From Bacteroidota bacterium (GTDB taxonomy: Bacteria > Bacteroidota > Ignavibacteria > Kapaibacteriales > UBA2268): DNA of 64,000 nt. Position numbers and translations under genes: made by a program. Below, piece after piece: positions 1 through 8,659 of the stretch; position 1 is the first letter of the stretch, and each line of letters starts with the position of its first letter. The stretch spans positions 62,001 to 126,000 of the forward strand of contig SCSM01000016.1 in the NCBI GenBank assembly GCA_004322215.1. Reading direction: 5' to 3'. A model generated the notes under the pieces. The model ran no database searches and had not been told where the DNA came from. It worked only from the letters and a program-made list of their open reading frames with translations.

Positions 1-70
1 TTTCAAAAAATATTTTGCAATTTTATGGTGCTTAAATTTAAATATTTTTGAATTTATTTATGAGAATGTT

Positions 71-1438
71 ATGTCAATCATCACAATAAATCCGGTTACC
101 GAAGAAATACTTAAAGAGTATAAGGAAGATTCAGACGAACAGATTGATGTGAAAATTAAAAAAGCATCGATGGCTCAGAAGGAATGGAAAGAAACTACTT
201 ATTCAGAACGTGCAAAATTAATGCTCATTGCTGCCTCAATTCTAAAAAACAAAAGAAATGAATTTGCCGAACTTATGGCTCTGGAAATGGGAAAACCGAT
301 TGCACAAGGTTTGGCAGAAGCAGATAAATGTGCATTGGTTTGCGAGTATTATGCCGGGAATGCAGAACATCAACTGCAGGATGAGCATATCAAAACCGAA
401 ATGTCTAAGAGCTACGTAACTTTCAATCCACTTGGTGTTGTACTCGCTATTATGCCCTGGAATTTCCCTTTCTGGCAGGTATTCCGTTTTGCTGCTCCTG
501 CACTCATGGCAGGAAATGCGGGAATCCTCAAACATTCGAGAAATACTATGAGTTGTGGGATCGCCATTGAAAATATATTTAGGGAAGCAGATTTCCCGGA
601 TGGTTTATTTGTAAATCTCGTTGTGGGTTCTTCTGTGATAGACAAAGTTATAGAACATCATTTAATAGCTGCGGTAACATTAACTGGAAGCACACCTGTC
701 GGTCAGCAGGTTGCGGCTAAAGCCGGCTCATTGATTAAAAAAACAGTTTTGGAACTCGGAGGTAGCGACCCATATATAATTTTGGAAGATGCTGATTTGG
801 AGCAATCTGCAGAAACCTGTGTAAATGCCCGTCTAATCAACAGTGGGCAAAGTTGTATTGCTGCAAAAAGATTTATTGTTGTAAAGTCTGTTCTGAAACA
901 ATTTGAAGATTTGTTTGTCGAGAAAATGAAATTGAGAAAAATGGGTAATCCGTTTGAATCTGATGTAACGGTTGGTCCTCAGGCACGAAATGATTTACAA
1001 ATTGATTTACACAGACAGGTAACTGATAGCATATCAAAAGGTGCTAAACTTATGCTTGGCGGCTACATCCCGGAGGGTAAAGGATATTTCTATCCACCGA
1101 CAGTTTTAACAAATGTCGTTAAAGGTATGCCTGCTTATGATGAGGAATTATTCGGTCCTGTTGCCGCAATAATTCCTGCTGAAAATGAATCCGATGCAAT
1201 CGAAATTGCGAATGATACAATCTTCGGATTAGGTGCTGCAGTGTTTACAAAAGATTTGGAACGTGGTGAAAGAATCGCATCAAAAATGCTCAAAGCAGGA
1301 TGTTGTTTTGTCAATGAATTTGTAAAATCAGACCCGCGACTTCCATTCGGCGGAATCAAGCAATCCGGCTATGGAAGAGAGCTTTCAAACTACGGCATAA
1401 AAGAATTTGTAAATATCAAAACCGTTTGTGTGAAATAA
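71..1438 (+). CDS. NAD(P)-dependent succinate-semialdehyde dehydrogenase-like aldehyde dehydrogenase
   Basis: This 455-residue protein belongs to the aldehyde dehydrogenase superfamily, which oxidises an aldehyde to the acid with NAD(P)+. The cofactor and active-site landmarks are intact: MPWNFPFWQ near residue 128, the general base Glu228 in VLELGG, and the nucleophile Cys262 in NSGQSC. The length and the MPWNFP and ELGG contexts resemble the short Sad/GabD-type succinate-semialdehyde dehydrogenases, but substrate cannot be read from the sequence. No stop or frameshift is seen, and the C-terminal PFGGIKQSGYGRE block is present. It stands alone; the next gene starts 153 bp downstream after a short repeat-like stretch. 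The family is certain and the substrate is a best guess. Confidence 0.85.
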   Translation: MSIITINPVTEEILKEYKEDSDEQIDVKIKKASMAQKEWKETTYSERAKLMLIAASILKNKRNEFAELMALEMGKPIAQGLAEADKCALVCEYYAGNAEHQLQDEHIKTEMSKSYVTFNPLGVVLAIMPWNFPFWQVFRFAAPALMAGNAGILKHSRNTMSCGIAIENIFREADFPDGLFVNLVVGSSVIDKVIEHHLIAAVTLTGSTPVGQQVAAKAGSLIKKTVLELGGSDPYIILEDADLEQSAETCVNARLINSGQSCIAAKRFIVVKSVLKQFEDLFVEKMKLRKMGNPFESDVTVGPQARNDLQIDLHRQVTDSISKGAKLMLGGYIPEGKGYFYPPTVLTNVVKGMPAYDEELFGPVAAIIPAENESDAIEIANDTIFGLGAAVFTKDLERGERIASKMLKAGCCFVNEFVKSDPRLPFGGIKQSGYGRELSNYGIKEFVNIKTVCVK

Positions 1439-1507
1439 TATTATTGTCATTCTGAACGAAGTGAAGAATCCCCTCACCATTTGCCCTTTCATATAATAAA
1501 TTTTAAA

Positions 1508-1538
1508 TTGATATATTCAAAATAAAATACTAAATTTG
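1508..1538 (+). promoter_or_regulatory. Candidate Bacteroidota-type promoter for the HNH gene
   Basis: TTG at 1508-1510 is followed after 20 bp by TAAATTTG at 1531-1538. This fits the Bacteroidota primary sigma pattern of TTG (-33) and TAnnTTTG (-7). It lies 54 bp before the start codon at 1592. In AT-rich DNA such matches can arise by chance. Confidence 0.4.
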
Positions 1539-1591
1539 AAGGTAAAATATAAAAAAAGTTACCGTGTATATAATGAAACAGCAGGTATAAA

Positions 1592-2299
1592 ATGACAGAC
1601 GAAATAAGTCAAATCAGAGAGTTGCTAGACAAAATCGAAAATCCTAAAATAGATGTTACTGAAAAATCATTCAAGGAAAGTTTTGAACTTTTTGAATTGC
1701 CAGAGATTATATCGTCAGTTATTGACTTTTTGCAACCACTATTATTACCATATGAATCTGCTATTTATTGGTATATGTTTAGACATAGCATATTGTATAA
1801 TGGAGAAAATTATATTAGAGTAAGTACAAGACGTCTTGGTAAACCAAAGACAGTTATCAAATCATCATCTGGTCAATCGGAAGGATTAAGCTACAGTGCA
1901 GTTCAAGACGCTTTAATAGGACTTGAACAAAAAGATATTATTAAGAAAGTTGGGGACACAAATAGAGATGGAACATTGTATCAAATATTTTTACCGGAAG
2001 AAATTGAGATTTGCCAAAAGCGTATGAAAGAAGTTATCATTGAGGAACTACCAATTATTGACCCCAAAAAAGAAGCTGATTATTATAATGTGAAAGAAAA
2101 TAGACTAAAAGTATTTGAAAGAGATAGTTTTAAGTGCCATTATTGTAACAAACAACTTACAAGATTTAGTGCAACACTTGACCATATTCAACCAGTGAGT
2201 GAAGGCGGTGATAATTCATTTGACAACTTGGTAACAGCCTGCCTTCATTGCAATTCAAAACGAGGTGCAAAACCTGTTATGGACATAATTGCTATTTAA
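1592..2299 (+). CDS. Winged-helix-like / HNH endonuclease fusion protein
   Basis: The C-terminal third (about residues 172-228) is a complete HNH nuclease: CHYC (Cys182, Cys185), LDHI with catalytic His198, Asn212 in DNL, and CLHCN (Cys217, Cys220, Asn221), forming a zinc-stabilised beta-beta-alpha-metal site. Residues about 50-135 resemble a helix-turn-helix/winged-helix region of the replication-initiator kind (LPYESAIYWYMFR, LSYSAVQDALIGLEQKDII, then a beta hairpin ending in LYQIFLP), which suggests sequence-specific DNA binding. No signal peptide is present, so it is cytoplasmic. It precedes a caspase-like gene by 160 bp on the same strand, between repeat-rich gaps, which suggests an accessory or defence locus. 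HNH is certain; the N-terminal fold and any defence role are inference. Confidence 0.75.
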   Translation: MTDEISQIRELLDKIENPKIDVTEKSFKESFELFELPEIISSVIDFLQPLLLPYESAIYWYMFRHSILYNGENYIRVSTRRLGKPKTVIKSSSGQSEGLSYSAVQDALIGLEQKDIIKKVGDTNRDGTLYQIFLPEEIEICQKRMKEVIIEELPIIDPKKEADYYNVKENRLKVFERDSFKCHYCNKQLTRFSATLDHIQPVSEGGDNSFDNLVTACLHCNSKRGAKPVMDIIAI

Positions 2300-2459
2300 A
2301 AATTACAATGACAACTAAACTTCTATATAAAATAAGGTAGTTACTAATAGCAAATAGACTCTGTTTATGAACTCTACGGCTTAACCGAAGACTAAATCAA
2401 GGTGGTGGAAAGAAAATAAATTAAATTATTTAAAACTAAATATTAAGGAGGAATTAATT

Positions 2460-3920
2460 ATGTCAAAAGAAAATCGTTTTGCAATTATTATTGGAATTAA
2501 TGATTATGAATCGAGTCCACTTAATTATTGCGTTAATGATGCTGTTCAAGTTAAAGATATCCTGATTCAAAAAGCAAGATATTATTCTGAAAATATATTT
2601 ATAATAACTAGTAGAGCTGATGATTCAATTAGAGATATCACTGGTAGATACTTGGAAGCACTTAGAAATATTGAGAAAAGATTTATATCTAAAGAAGATT
2701 CAATATTATTTTATTTTGCTGGTCATGGGAAGTATTTTAATAATGAATCTCAAATTAAATTTCATGATTCATATTATCCTATTTCAAATGTATTTAATGA
2801 TATTGGAAATCTTGAACCACGTTTTCAGTTTTATATTATTGATGCATGTCAATCAGGTGGAAAAGTATTATCAAGACAAGAAACAACTTTAGAAGATGAT
2901 AATTTAATTCAAAATTTTATAAATAAAAGTAGTGGAGTACTTTTCTTATATGCATGCCAAACAAATGAACAAGCACAAGAAGAATCTCAAAAGTCTCATG
3001 GAATAATGACATATCATTTTTTAGAAGCATTGAAGAATGATAATTTATATGATACAGATAGCATTTTAACTCCTGGTAGAATTCAAGAGTATGTATCAAA
3101 AAATACTGCAAGCGAAAGTGGTTTTAATCAAATACCAGTTATTGAAAATAGGATTACCGGTTATTACCCATTTGCTTTTTTATCATCCGATTCATTAAAT
3201 AGAAAGGATACAGAAATAATTCAAGCTAATTCAATCATAACTAATGGTAATATCGGAAAATATGATCAAATTTCTCGCATTAATATTCAAGATAAAATAT
3301 TTGAAAAAATTAACCAAAAAATTGCTGATATTAAATTAAACATCGATGAATATAATATTGTTGAATATAATGATTTTGAACTTCTTCCTTTTTCTAATTT
3401 GCCCATTCTTGTTGAGAAAATTGTTGTTGACTCAAGAAAATTAAATCTGGAATCAATTAATAATATATTTATTACTGAACAGCAACGTAATTATAGAAAG
3501 CCTCAATATAATTTCATGCAACCAATTCTTGTAGCATTGGGTAATATAATAGAAGATCCTGGTCCGGATTTTTTTATTAAATATCGAATTGATTATTCAA
3601 ATCAATATTTCAAACCATATTTTCGCTTTTATAATTCAATAACAATTAAATTTGTATCCTTTTGCTTAGCTTTTTATATTTATCAAGCAAAATGGGGTTT
3701 GGTTCTAAGTTGTTTAACTTTTATGGTTGATTGGGATGGAGAAGAAAATTCTATTATAAGATCAATAGATAAAATTGATTATCCTCTTTTAATTGATAAT
3801 GAATCTTTAAGTAAAATAGATAATTTAACTTTATCTATCTTCAACAATATTTCATCTAAGCTGGTTATGTGGAATAAAAATAGACAAGAAGAATTATCTA
3901 AATTTTTAAGTAAAGAATAG
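2460..3920 (+). CDS. Caspase-like (peptidase C14) protein with C-terminal unknown region
   Basis: Residues 1 to about 240 form a caspase/metacaspase p20-like domain. It starts with FAIIIGINDYES, has catalytic His89 in YFAGHG and catalytic Cys130 in IIDACQSGG, so the Cys-His dyad is intact. The remaining 245 residues match no family I recognise. They contain a linker rich in Ile, Asn and Lys and a hydrophobic stretch around residues 398-422 (FVSFCLAFYIY onward) that could be a membrane or buried helix. A strong ribosome site (AAGGAGG, about 2446-2452) precedes the ATG. Codon use is very AT-rich compared with metabolic genes nearby. Prokaryotic caspase-like proteases are often effectors of regulated cell death or abortive infection. 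That role is inferred here from family and from the neighbouring HNH gene. Confidence 0.8.
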   Translation: MSKENRFAIIIGINDYESSPLNYCVNDAVQVKDILIQKARYYSENIFIITSRADDSIRDITGRYLEALRNIEKRFISKEDSILFYFAGHGKYFNNESQIKFHDSYYPISNVFNDIGNLEPRFQFYIIDACQSGGKVLSRQETTLEDDNLIQNFINKSSGVLFLYACQTNEQAQEESQKSHGIMTYHFLEALKNDNLYDTDSILTPGRIQEYVSKNTASESGFNQIPVIENRITGYYPFAFLSSDSLNRKDTEIIQANSIITNGNIGKYDQISRINIQDKIFEKINQKIADIKLNIDEYNIVEYNDFELLPFSNLPILVEKIVVDSRKLNLESINNIFITEQQRNYRKPQYNFMQPILVALGNIIEDPGPDFFIKYRIDYSNQYFKPYFRFYNSITIKFVSFCLAFYIYQAKWGLVLSCLTFMVDWDGEENSIIRSIDKIDYPLLIDNESLSKIDNLTLSIFNNISSKLVMWNKNRQEELSKFLSKE

Positions 3921-4744
3921 AAAATAATTATGATAAATTAAATTTAATCAGTAAAATTTATTTTTTTTGTGGTTATTGTGATTTATTTCTATTGTTTATT
4001 TTAAAAAAATCATCATAATCACATAAATCACACAAATCACAGTTCCGACACTCTGTGTCTTCGTGTTCTTGCGGTGAAACCTTAATTGTGAATTTTTAAT
4101 TATTAATTATTTTCCAAACCATTTTAAAATCCTTTTAAAACCGTTTTCTTGACATATCACTCCCACATCCTTATCTTTGCACCGCACGTTCTTTGCCAAA
4201 CAATGTCGGGCTGAATCCAGTCAATACAGGTATGTATCTTCACTAAAAAACACCCTCGCCCACTGGGAGAGGGATAAAGGGTGAGGGATTTAAAATTTGG
4301 AATTTATAATTCATTGAAAATTTTAAATTTAAATTTGATAATTGAGCAGGTAATAACTCTTATGACAATGAAATCAGTGATGAGTGAGCACTTTTAATCA
4401 ATTAATCCACAAAGATTTAAATAATGTTTTTGAGCAAATTAAAAATCATGTCAAACCTGCTTAAAATGCCCATTTCTGCTCAATTTTGTCCCTATGCAAC
4501 CAAAAAAAAGTCCCTCGTTTCGGAGTGGGATTTAGGGTAACGTAGACAAAATACACAAAAAAATCATGTCCATTTTGTCCATTTTGTCTATTTTGTCTAT
4601 TTTTGGCTCCATATCACCAAAAAAAAGTCCCTTTCCTATTGGAGAGGGATTTAGGGTGAGGTTGAAAAAACCTTGTGAAAAATGTCGGATGTGTAGAAAA
4701 ATGTCGCTTTTTGACTTTTAATAAACACAATTCAGCATTCAAAA
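3921..4744. repeat. Repeat-filled intergenic region without genes
   Basis: No coding region is supported in these 824 bp. Three diverged copies of an element reading roughly AAAAAAGTCCCT...GAGAGGGATTTAGGGTGAGG lie at about 4243-4290, 4501-4542 and 4617-4662. The stretch about 4015-4200 (TCACACAAATCACAGTTC, TTTTCCAAACCATTTT, CTTATCTTTGC, GTTCTTTG) is homologous to 43735-43830 elsewhere in the window. A 9-bp tandem array sits at 4567-4602. The region looks like a graveyard of dispersed non-coding repeats separating the caspase gene from the core gene at 4745. Confidence 0.6.
4567..4602 (+). repeat. Four tandem 9-bp units TGTCCATTT / TGTCTATTT
   Basis: Two units of TGTCCATTT are followed by two of TGTCTATTT, continuing into a T-rich tail. 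This is a short microsatellite-like array in the non-coding gap. No function is evident. Confidence 0.7.
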
Positions 4745-6754
4745 TTACTTTTCTACATTATCCAATAAAATTTCAGCTACATCCTGAACATGAACTTTAT
4801 CTTCAAGATTTAAAGTTTTAACCCCGTCAGTAAGCATAGTTAAACAAAAGGGGCAATTAGCGGCAACAGTATCTGTTCCTAATGAAACTAATTCTTCAGT
4901 TCTTTCAATATTGACACGTTTTCCTTTTGTTTCTTCCATGAACATCTGACCGCCGCCTGCACCACAGCATAAACCTTTTGAATGATGCCTTTGTGCTTCT
5001 TTGATTTCAAATCCTTTTATTGACTCAATTATTTCTCTCGGCTTGTCATAAATATTATTATATCTGCCAAGGTAGCAGGAATCATGGTAACCGATTTTTT
5101 TGACTTCGTTACCATTCTTAAACTTGAATTTATTTTGTTTGATTAGGTCAAGTAAGAATTCAGTATGGTGAATGACTTCATACTTAGTACCAAAATCAGG
5201 ATATTCATTTTTAAAAGTATTGAAGCAATGAGGACATGTCGTAACGATTTTTTTCACTTTATAATTATTCAATGTTTCGATGTTCGATTTAACAAGCATG
5301 TCCGCAAGATATTCGTTACCCGTTCTTCTTGCAGGGTCTCCGTTACATTTTTCCTCATTACCGAGAATGCTGAAATTTATTCCTGCAATTTTCATAAGCT
5401 GAGAAAAAGCCCTGGAAATTTTAATCGCCCTGTCATCGAAGCTTCCGGCACATCCAACCCAGAATAATACATCAAAGTCAGGATTTTCAGCACATGTTTT
5501 TACATCTAATCCAGATGCCCAATCTGTTCTTTGTGAAGCTGAAAATGCCCAAGGAGAGCCATTGTTTTCAAGGTTTGAGAATGCGGATTGCAATTCAGCA
5601 GGAAAATTTGATTCCATCATTACAAGTGAACGTCTCATGCCAACTATTGCAGGGACATGCTCGATTGTAATCGGACATTCCTGCATACAAGCACCACAGG
5701 TTGTGCATTGCCAGAGTGCCTCTATACTTTCATAATCACCGACAAACTTTTTATTTAATACTTCATTTTCTTTTTCAGATAATTTTTTTCCTTCAGGTAA
5801 TTTCTTTTGTTTTTTCATTAACGGGGCTTTGTCCAGAGTCCTGTGCCTTATTTGAACGATAATATCACGCGGACTCAGTTCTTTACCTGTGATATGTGCA
5901 GGACAAACACTCGTGCATCTTCCACAGTGAGTACAGGAATAACTATCCAGAACTGATTTCCAGGATAGGTCTTCGAAATCAACAACACCAAATTTTTCAA
6001 TACCTTCTTTTTCAAAATCTATCCTGTCAACTTTATTTGTAGGTTCATAATTAGAAAAATATACATTTGGAATAGATGTGTAAACATGAAAATGTTTTGA
6101 AAATGGAAGATAATTAGCAAAAGCAAGAATAAGAACTATATGTACCCACCAGCTTATATGAAAAATCAGGTTTACCGATGAATCCGGCAATATTTTGCTG
6201 ATATATATTGAAACCGGATGCATCCATTCGTGAGCGGGATTCCAAAAGTTCATTGTAGCATTATAAAATAGCAGTGCTGTAACGATAAAGAAAATTGATA
6301 AAAGTACTATCAGTGCATCTTTAACTTCACTTTTATCCCCCTGCAATCTTTCGACTTTGTAAATAAATCTTCTTATTAATGAAATTATTACTGAAATAAA
6401 AACAATCAGGCAAAAGATTTCAGTTGAGATTGTAATTACAGGATAAAACGGTCCAAACCACAATAATGAAAACTTCGGGTATATTCCCTGTATAACCGCC
6501 TCTGCCGCGGAAAACAAGAGCATCAGGAATCCCCAGAATATACCGGCATGTATAATGCCGGCAACTCTGAACCTGAATATTCTGCTCTGCCCTATAGCAA
6601 CTTTTAATGTGTGTATTATTCGTTTCCATATATGGTCTGTCCTTTTATCCGGCTGTGCAAGTTTCAGATATGACAATAAACGGCTGATATTAATAATAAA
6701 AATCGAAACAGCAGCAATCAGAATTACAATGAATATAATTTGTTTTAATTCCAT
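4745..6754 (-). CDS. Membrane-bound Fe-S oxidoreductase, ETF:menaquinone oxidoreductase (EMO/HdrD-like) type
   Basis: The 669-residue protein has an N-terminal NarI-like membrane part (residues 1 to about 215, about five or six helices, with candidate haem ligands His69, His176, His179, His199 and His205). Next come two 4Fe-4S motifs, CTHCGRCTSVCP (274-285) and CTTCGACMQECP (350-361), then two CCG-type domains (about 430-510 and 555-640) of the heterodisulfide reductase kind. The second CCG motif is complete (LCCGAGGG, 596-603), while the first reads EKCNGDPARR with one cysteine. Proteins with this architecture pass electrons from electron-transfer flavoprotein to menaquinone during acyl-CoA oxidation. 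The two acyl-CoA dehydrogenases and acyl-CoA block in this window fit that role. No ETF gene is visible here, so the partner is inferred. It is monocistronic. Confidence 0.75.
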   Translation of the reverse strand: MELKQIIFIVILIAAVSIFIINISRLLSYLKLAQPDKRTDHIWKRIIHTLKVAIGQSRIFRFRVAGIIHAGIFWGFLMLLFSAAEAVIQGIYPKFSLLWFGPFYPVITISTEIFCLIVFISVIISLIRRFIYKVERLQGDKSEVKDALIVLLSIFFIVTALLFYNATMNFWNPAHEWMHPVSIYISKILPDSSVNLIFHISWWVHIVLILAFANYLPFSKHFHVYTSIPNVYFSNYEPTNKVDRIDFEKEGIEKFGVVDFEDLSWKSVLDSYSCTHCGRCTSVCPAHITGKELSPRDIIVQIRHRTLDKAPLMKKQKKLPEGKKLSEKENEVLNKKFVGDYESIEALWQCTTCGACMQECPITIEHVPAIVGMRRSLVMMESNFPAELQSAFSNLENNGSPWAFSASQRTDWASGLDVKTCAENPDFDVLFWVGCAGSFDDRAIKISRAFSQLMKIAGINFSILGNEEKCNGDPARRTGNEYLADMLVKSNIETLNNYKVKKIVTTCPHCFNTFKNEYPDFGTKYEVIHHTEFLLDLIKQNKFKFKNGNEVKKIGYHDSCYLGRYNNIYDKPREIIESIKGFEIKEAQRHHSKGLCCGAGGGQMFMEETKGKRVNIERTEELVSLGTDTVAANCPFCLTMLTDGVKTLNLEDKVHVQDVAEILLDNVEK

Positions 6755-6940
6755 AATATTTTTTAAATTTCAATAATTAACATCATTATAAGAATAATGA
6801 AGCATTTATTCTTGAGCAAAGATAAAAAAAAATTATTTATTGCAATTCCTTTATGTAACCTTGTGTTGTAAAAAATTTTCTTCAAATTATAAAATTAAAA
6901 AATCCATATTTGTATTTGTAAAAAATTTGATTATTTTTGA

Positions 6941-6960
6941 ATTTAACCATTTGGTTAAAT
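6941..6960. promoter_or_regulatory. Perfect palindrome, candidate operator of the ABC exporter
   Basis: ATTTAACCA, a TT spacer, then TGGTTAAAT form an inverted repeat with 9-bp arms, ending 36 bp before the ATG at 6997. Position and symmetry suit a dimeric repressor such as a TetR-family protein, which is a usual controller of YbhF-type exporters. No regulator gene is adjacent. Confidence 0.5.
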
Positions 6961-6996
6961 TGTTTAGTTAAAAATAATAATAAAATTAGAATCAAT

Positions 6997-7920
6997 ATGA
7001 ATGCCGTTGAAGTTAACGGATTGACAAAATATTACGGTGAAAAAAAAGCAATTCTTTCATTGTCATTCAATGTAAATGATGGTGAGCTTTTCGGATTTAT
7101 CGGACCGGATGGTGCCGGTAAAACAACTTTATTCAGAATTCTCACTACTCTTTTATTACCAAACGAAGGTTATGCCAGAATTCTCGGCAAAGATGTCATT
7201 AAAGATTTCAAATTTCTCAGGAATCACATTGGTTATATGCCAGGAAGATTTTCTTTGTATATGGATTTGACAGTCGAGGAAAATCTTCGCTTCTTTGCTT
7301 CGATATTCAATACTACGATTGAAGAAAATTATCATCTGATAAAAGATATTTATGTTCAGATTGAACCTTTCAAAAAAAGGCGGGCTGGTAATTTATCTGG
7401 TGGAATGAAGCAGAAGCTCGCTTTGTCCTGTGCATTAATACACAAGCCACAACTCCTTGTACTCGACGAGCCGACAACGGGAGTTGATGCTGTCTCCAGA
7501 AGGGAATTTTGGGAAATGCTGCAAAGATTGAAAGAACAAGGTATCACAATTATTGTCTCAACCCCGTATATGGATGAAGCGATTTTATGTGATAGGATTG
7601 CATTAATTCAAAACGGTTCCCTACTCGATATTGATTCGCCTAATGATATCGTTGCAAAATATAAAAAGCGATTATTATCTGTTGAAACATCGCTGAAGCA
7701 TCTTGCAATTAAATCCCTTGAAAATTATGAGCATAAAGTTTCAGTTTATCCTTTTGGTGATTCGATTCATTACACTGACATAAGGAATAATTTTGAAACT
7801 GCTGATATTAAGGATTATTTGGTATCGAAAGGTATTGTAGATTGTAAAGTCGTTGAAATTGAAGCAGGAATTGAAGATGTATTCATGTCCCTGATGAAAG
7901 AGAGGGAACATGAACAATAA
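6997..7920 (+). CDS. ABC transporter ATP-binding protein (YbhF-like, first ATPase)
   Basis: This ATPase energises an ABC-2 type exporter. It has Walker A GPDGAGKTT, signature LSGGMKQK, Walker B LLVLDEPT and a downstream switch region (STPYMDEA, where a His is more usual), then about 80 C-terminal residues of variable character. An upstream in-frame start at 6937 would add 20 low-complexity residues and run through the palindrome at 6941-6960. The ATG at 6997, just before AVEVNGLTKYYG, matches where the family begins, so it is preferred (307 residues). It overlaps the second ATPase by 11 nt. The three genes 6997-9765 form an operon corresponding to YbhF (split in two here) and a YbhS/YbhR-like permease. 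The membrane-fusion partner is not next to it. Confidence 0.85.
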   Translation: MNAVEVNGLTKYYGEKKAILSLSFNVNDGELFGFIGPDGAGKTTLFRILTTLLLPNEGYARILGKDVIKDFKFLRNHIGYMPGRFSLYMDLTVEENLRFFASIFNTTIEENYHLIKDIYVQIEPFKKRRAGNLSGGMKQKLALSCALIHKPQLLVLDEPTTGVDAVSRREFWEMLQRLKEQGITIIVSTPYMDEAILCDRIALIQNGSLLDIDSPNDIVAKYKKRLLSVETSLKHLAIKSLENYEHKVSVYPFGDSIHYTDIRNNFETADIKDYLVSKGIVDCKVVEIEAGIEDVFMSLMKEREHEQ

Positions 7921-8659
7921 TAAAAAAGTAATTGAAGTATCGGGTTTGACAAAACGATTTGGAAATTTTACTGCAGTTGACAAAATCAATTTCGATGTAT
8001 ATGAAGGAGAAATTTTCGGATTCCTCGGTGCTAACGGAGCAGGTAAGACAACAGCCATGAAAATGCTCACCGGCTTGCTATCTCCTACTTCGGGAATGGC
8101 ACTGGTCGCCGGTTTCGATGTTTACAAACAATCCGAACAAATAAAAATGAATATTGGATATATGAGTCAGAAATTCTCATTGTATGAAGATTTGACAGTT
8201 GCAGAAAATATTCAATTTTATGCAGGAATATATGGTTTAACAGATAAACAAATTAAAGAGAAAACTGATTTCCTTCTCCATAAGCTTGGTCTCGAGGATT
8301 CAAGAAATGAGCTAATAAAATCATTGCCTCTCGGTTGGAAACAGAAACTTTCTTTTTCAGTTGCCATCATTCATGACCCGAGCATTGTATTTCTCGATGA
8401 ACCGACTGGAGGAGTTGACCCAATCACACGGCGCCAATTCTGGGGGTTGATTTACGAAGCTGCCGAAAACAAACGTACTATTTTTGTTACGACTCATTAT
8501 ATGGATGAGGCAGAATACTGCGACAGGATTTCTATTATGGTTGACGGAAGAATTGAAGCACTGGATTCACCGTCAAAATTAAAAGAACAATTTAATAGTA
8601 AATCAATGAATGAAGTATTTATTCAACTTGCGAGGAAGAATCAGAACCAATTTGTATGA
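7910..8659 (+). CDS. ABC transporter ATP-binding protein (YbhF-like, second ATPase)
   Basis: A 249-residue ABC ATPase with Walker A GANGAGKTT, Walker B IVFLDEPTGG and switch histidine in VTTHYMDEAEYCD. The usual LSGGQ signature is replaced by LPLGWKQKLS. This variant is typical of the second nucleotide-binding half of YbhF-type exporters, so it is probably family-specific and not decay. It overlaps the upstream ATPase by 11 nt and the downstream permease by 4 nt (ATGA), which indicates translational coupling. It probably pairs with the first ATPase as a heterodimer. Confidence 0.87.
   Translation: MNNNKKVIEVSGLTKRFGNFTAVDKINFDVYEGEIFGFLGANGAGKTTAMKMLTGLLSPTSGMALVAGFDVYKQSEQIKMNIGYMSQKFSLYEDLTVAENIQFYAGIYGLTDKQIKEKTDFLLHKLGLEDSRNELIKSLPLGWKQKLSFSVAIIHDPSIVFLDEPTGGVDPITRRQFWGLIYEAAENKRTIFVTTHYMDEAEYCDRISIMVDGRIEALDSPSKLKEQFNSKSMNEVFIQLARKNQNQFV

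Noticed and set aside
8320-8350. LPLGW in place of LSGGQ taken as a defect in the second ABC ATPase
   Set aside because: The same variant is typical of the second ATPase half in YbhF-type exporters.
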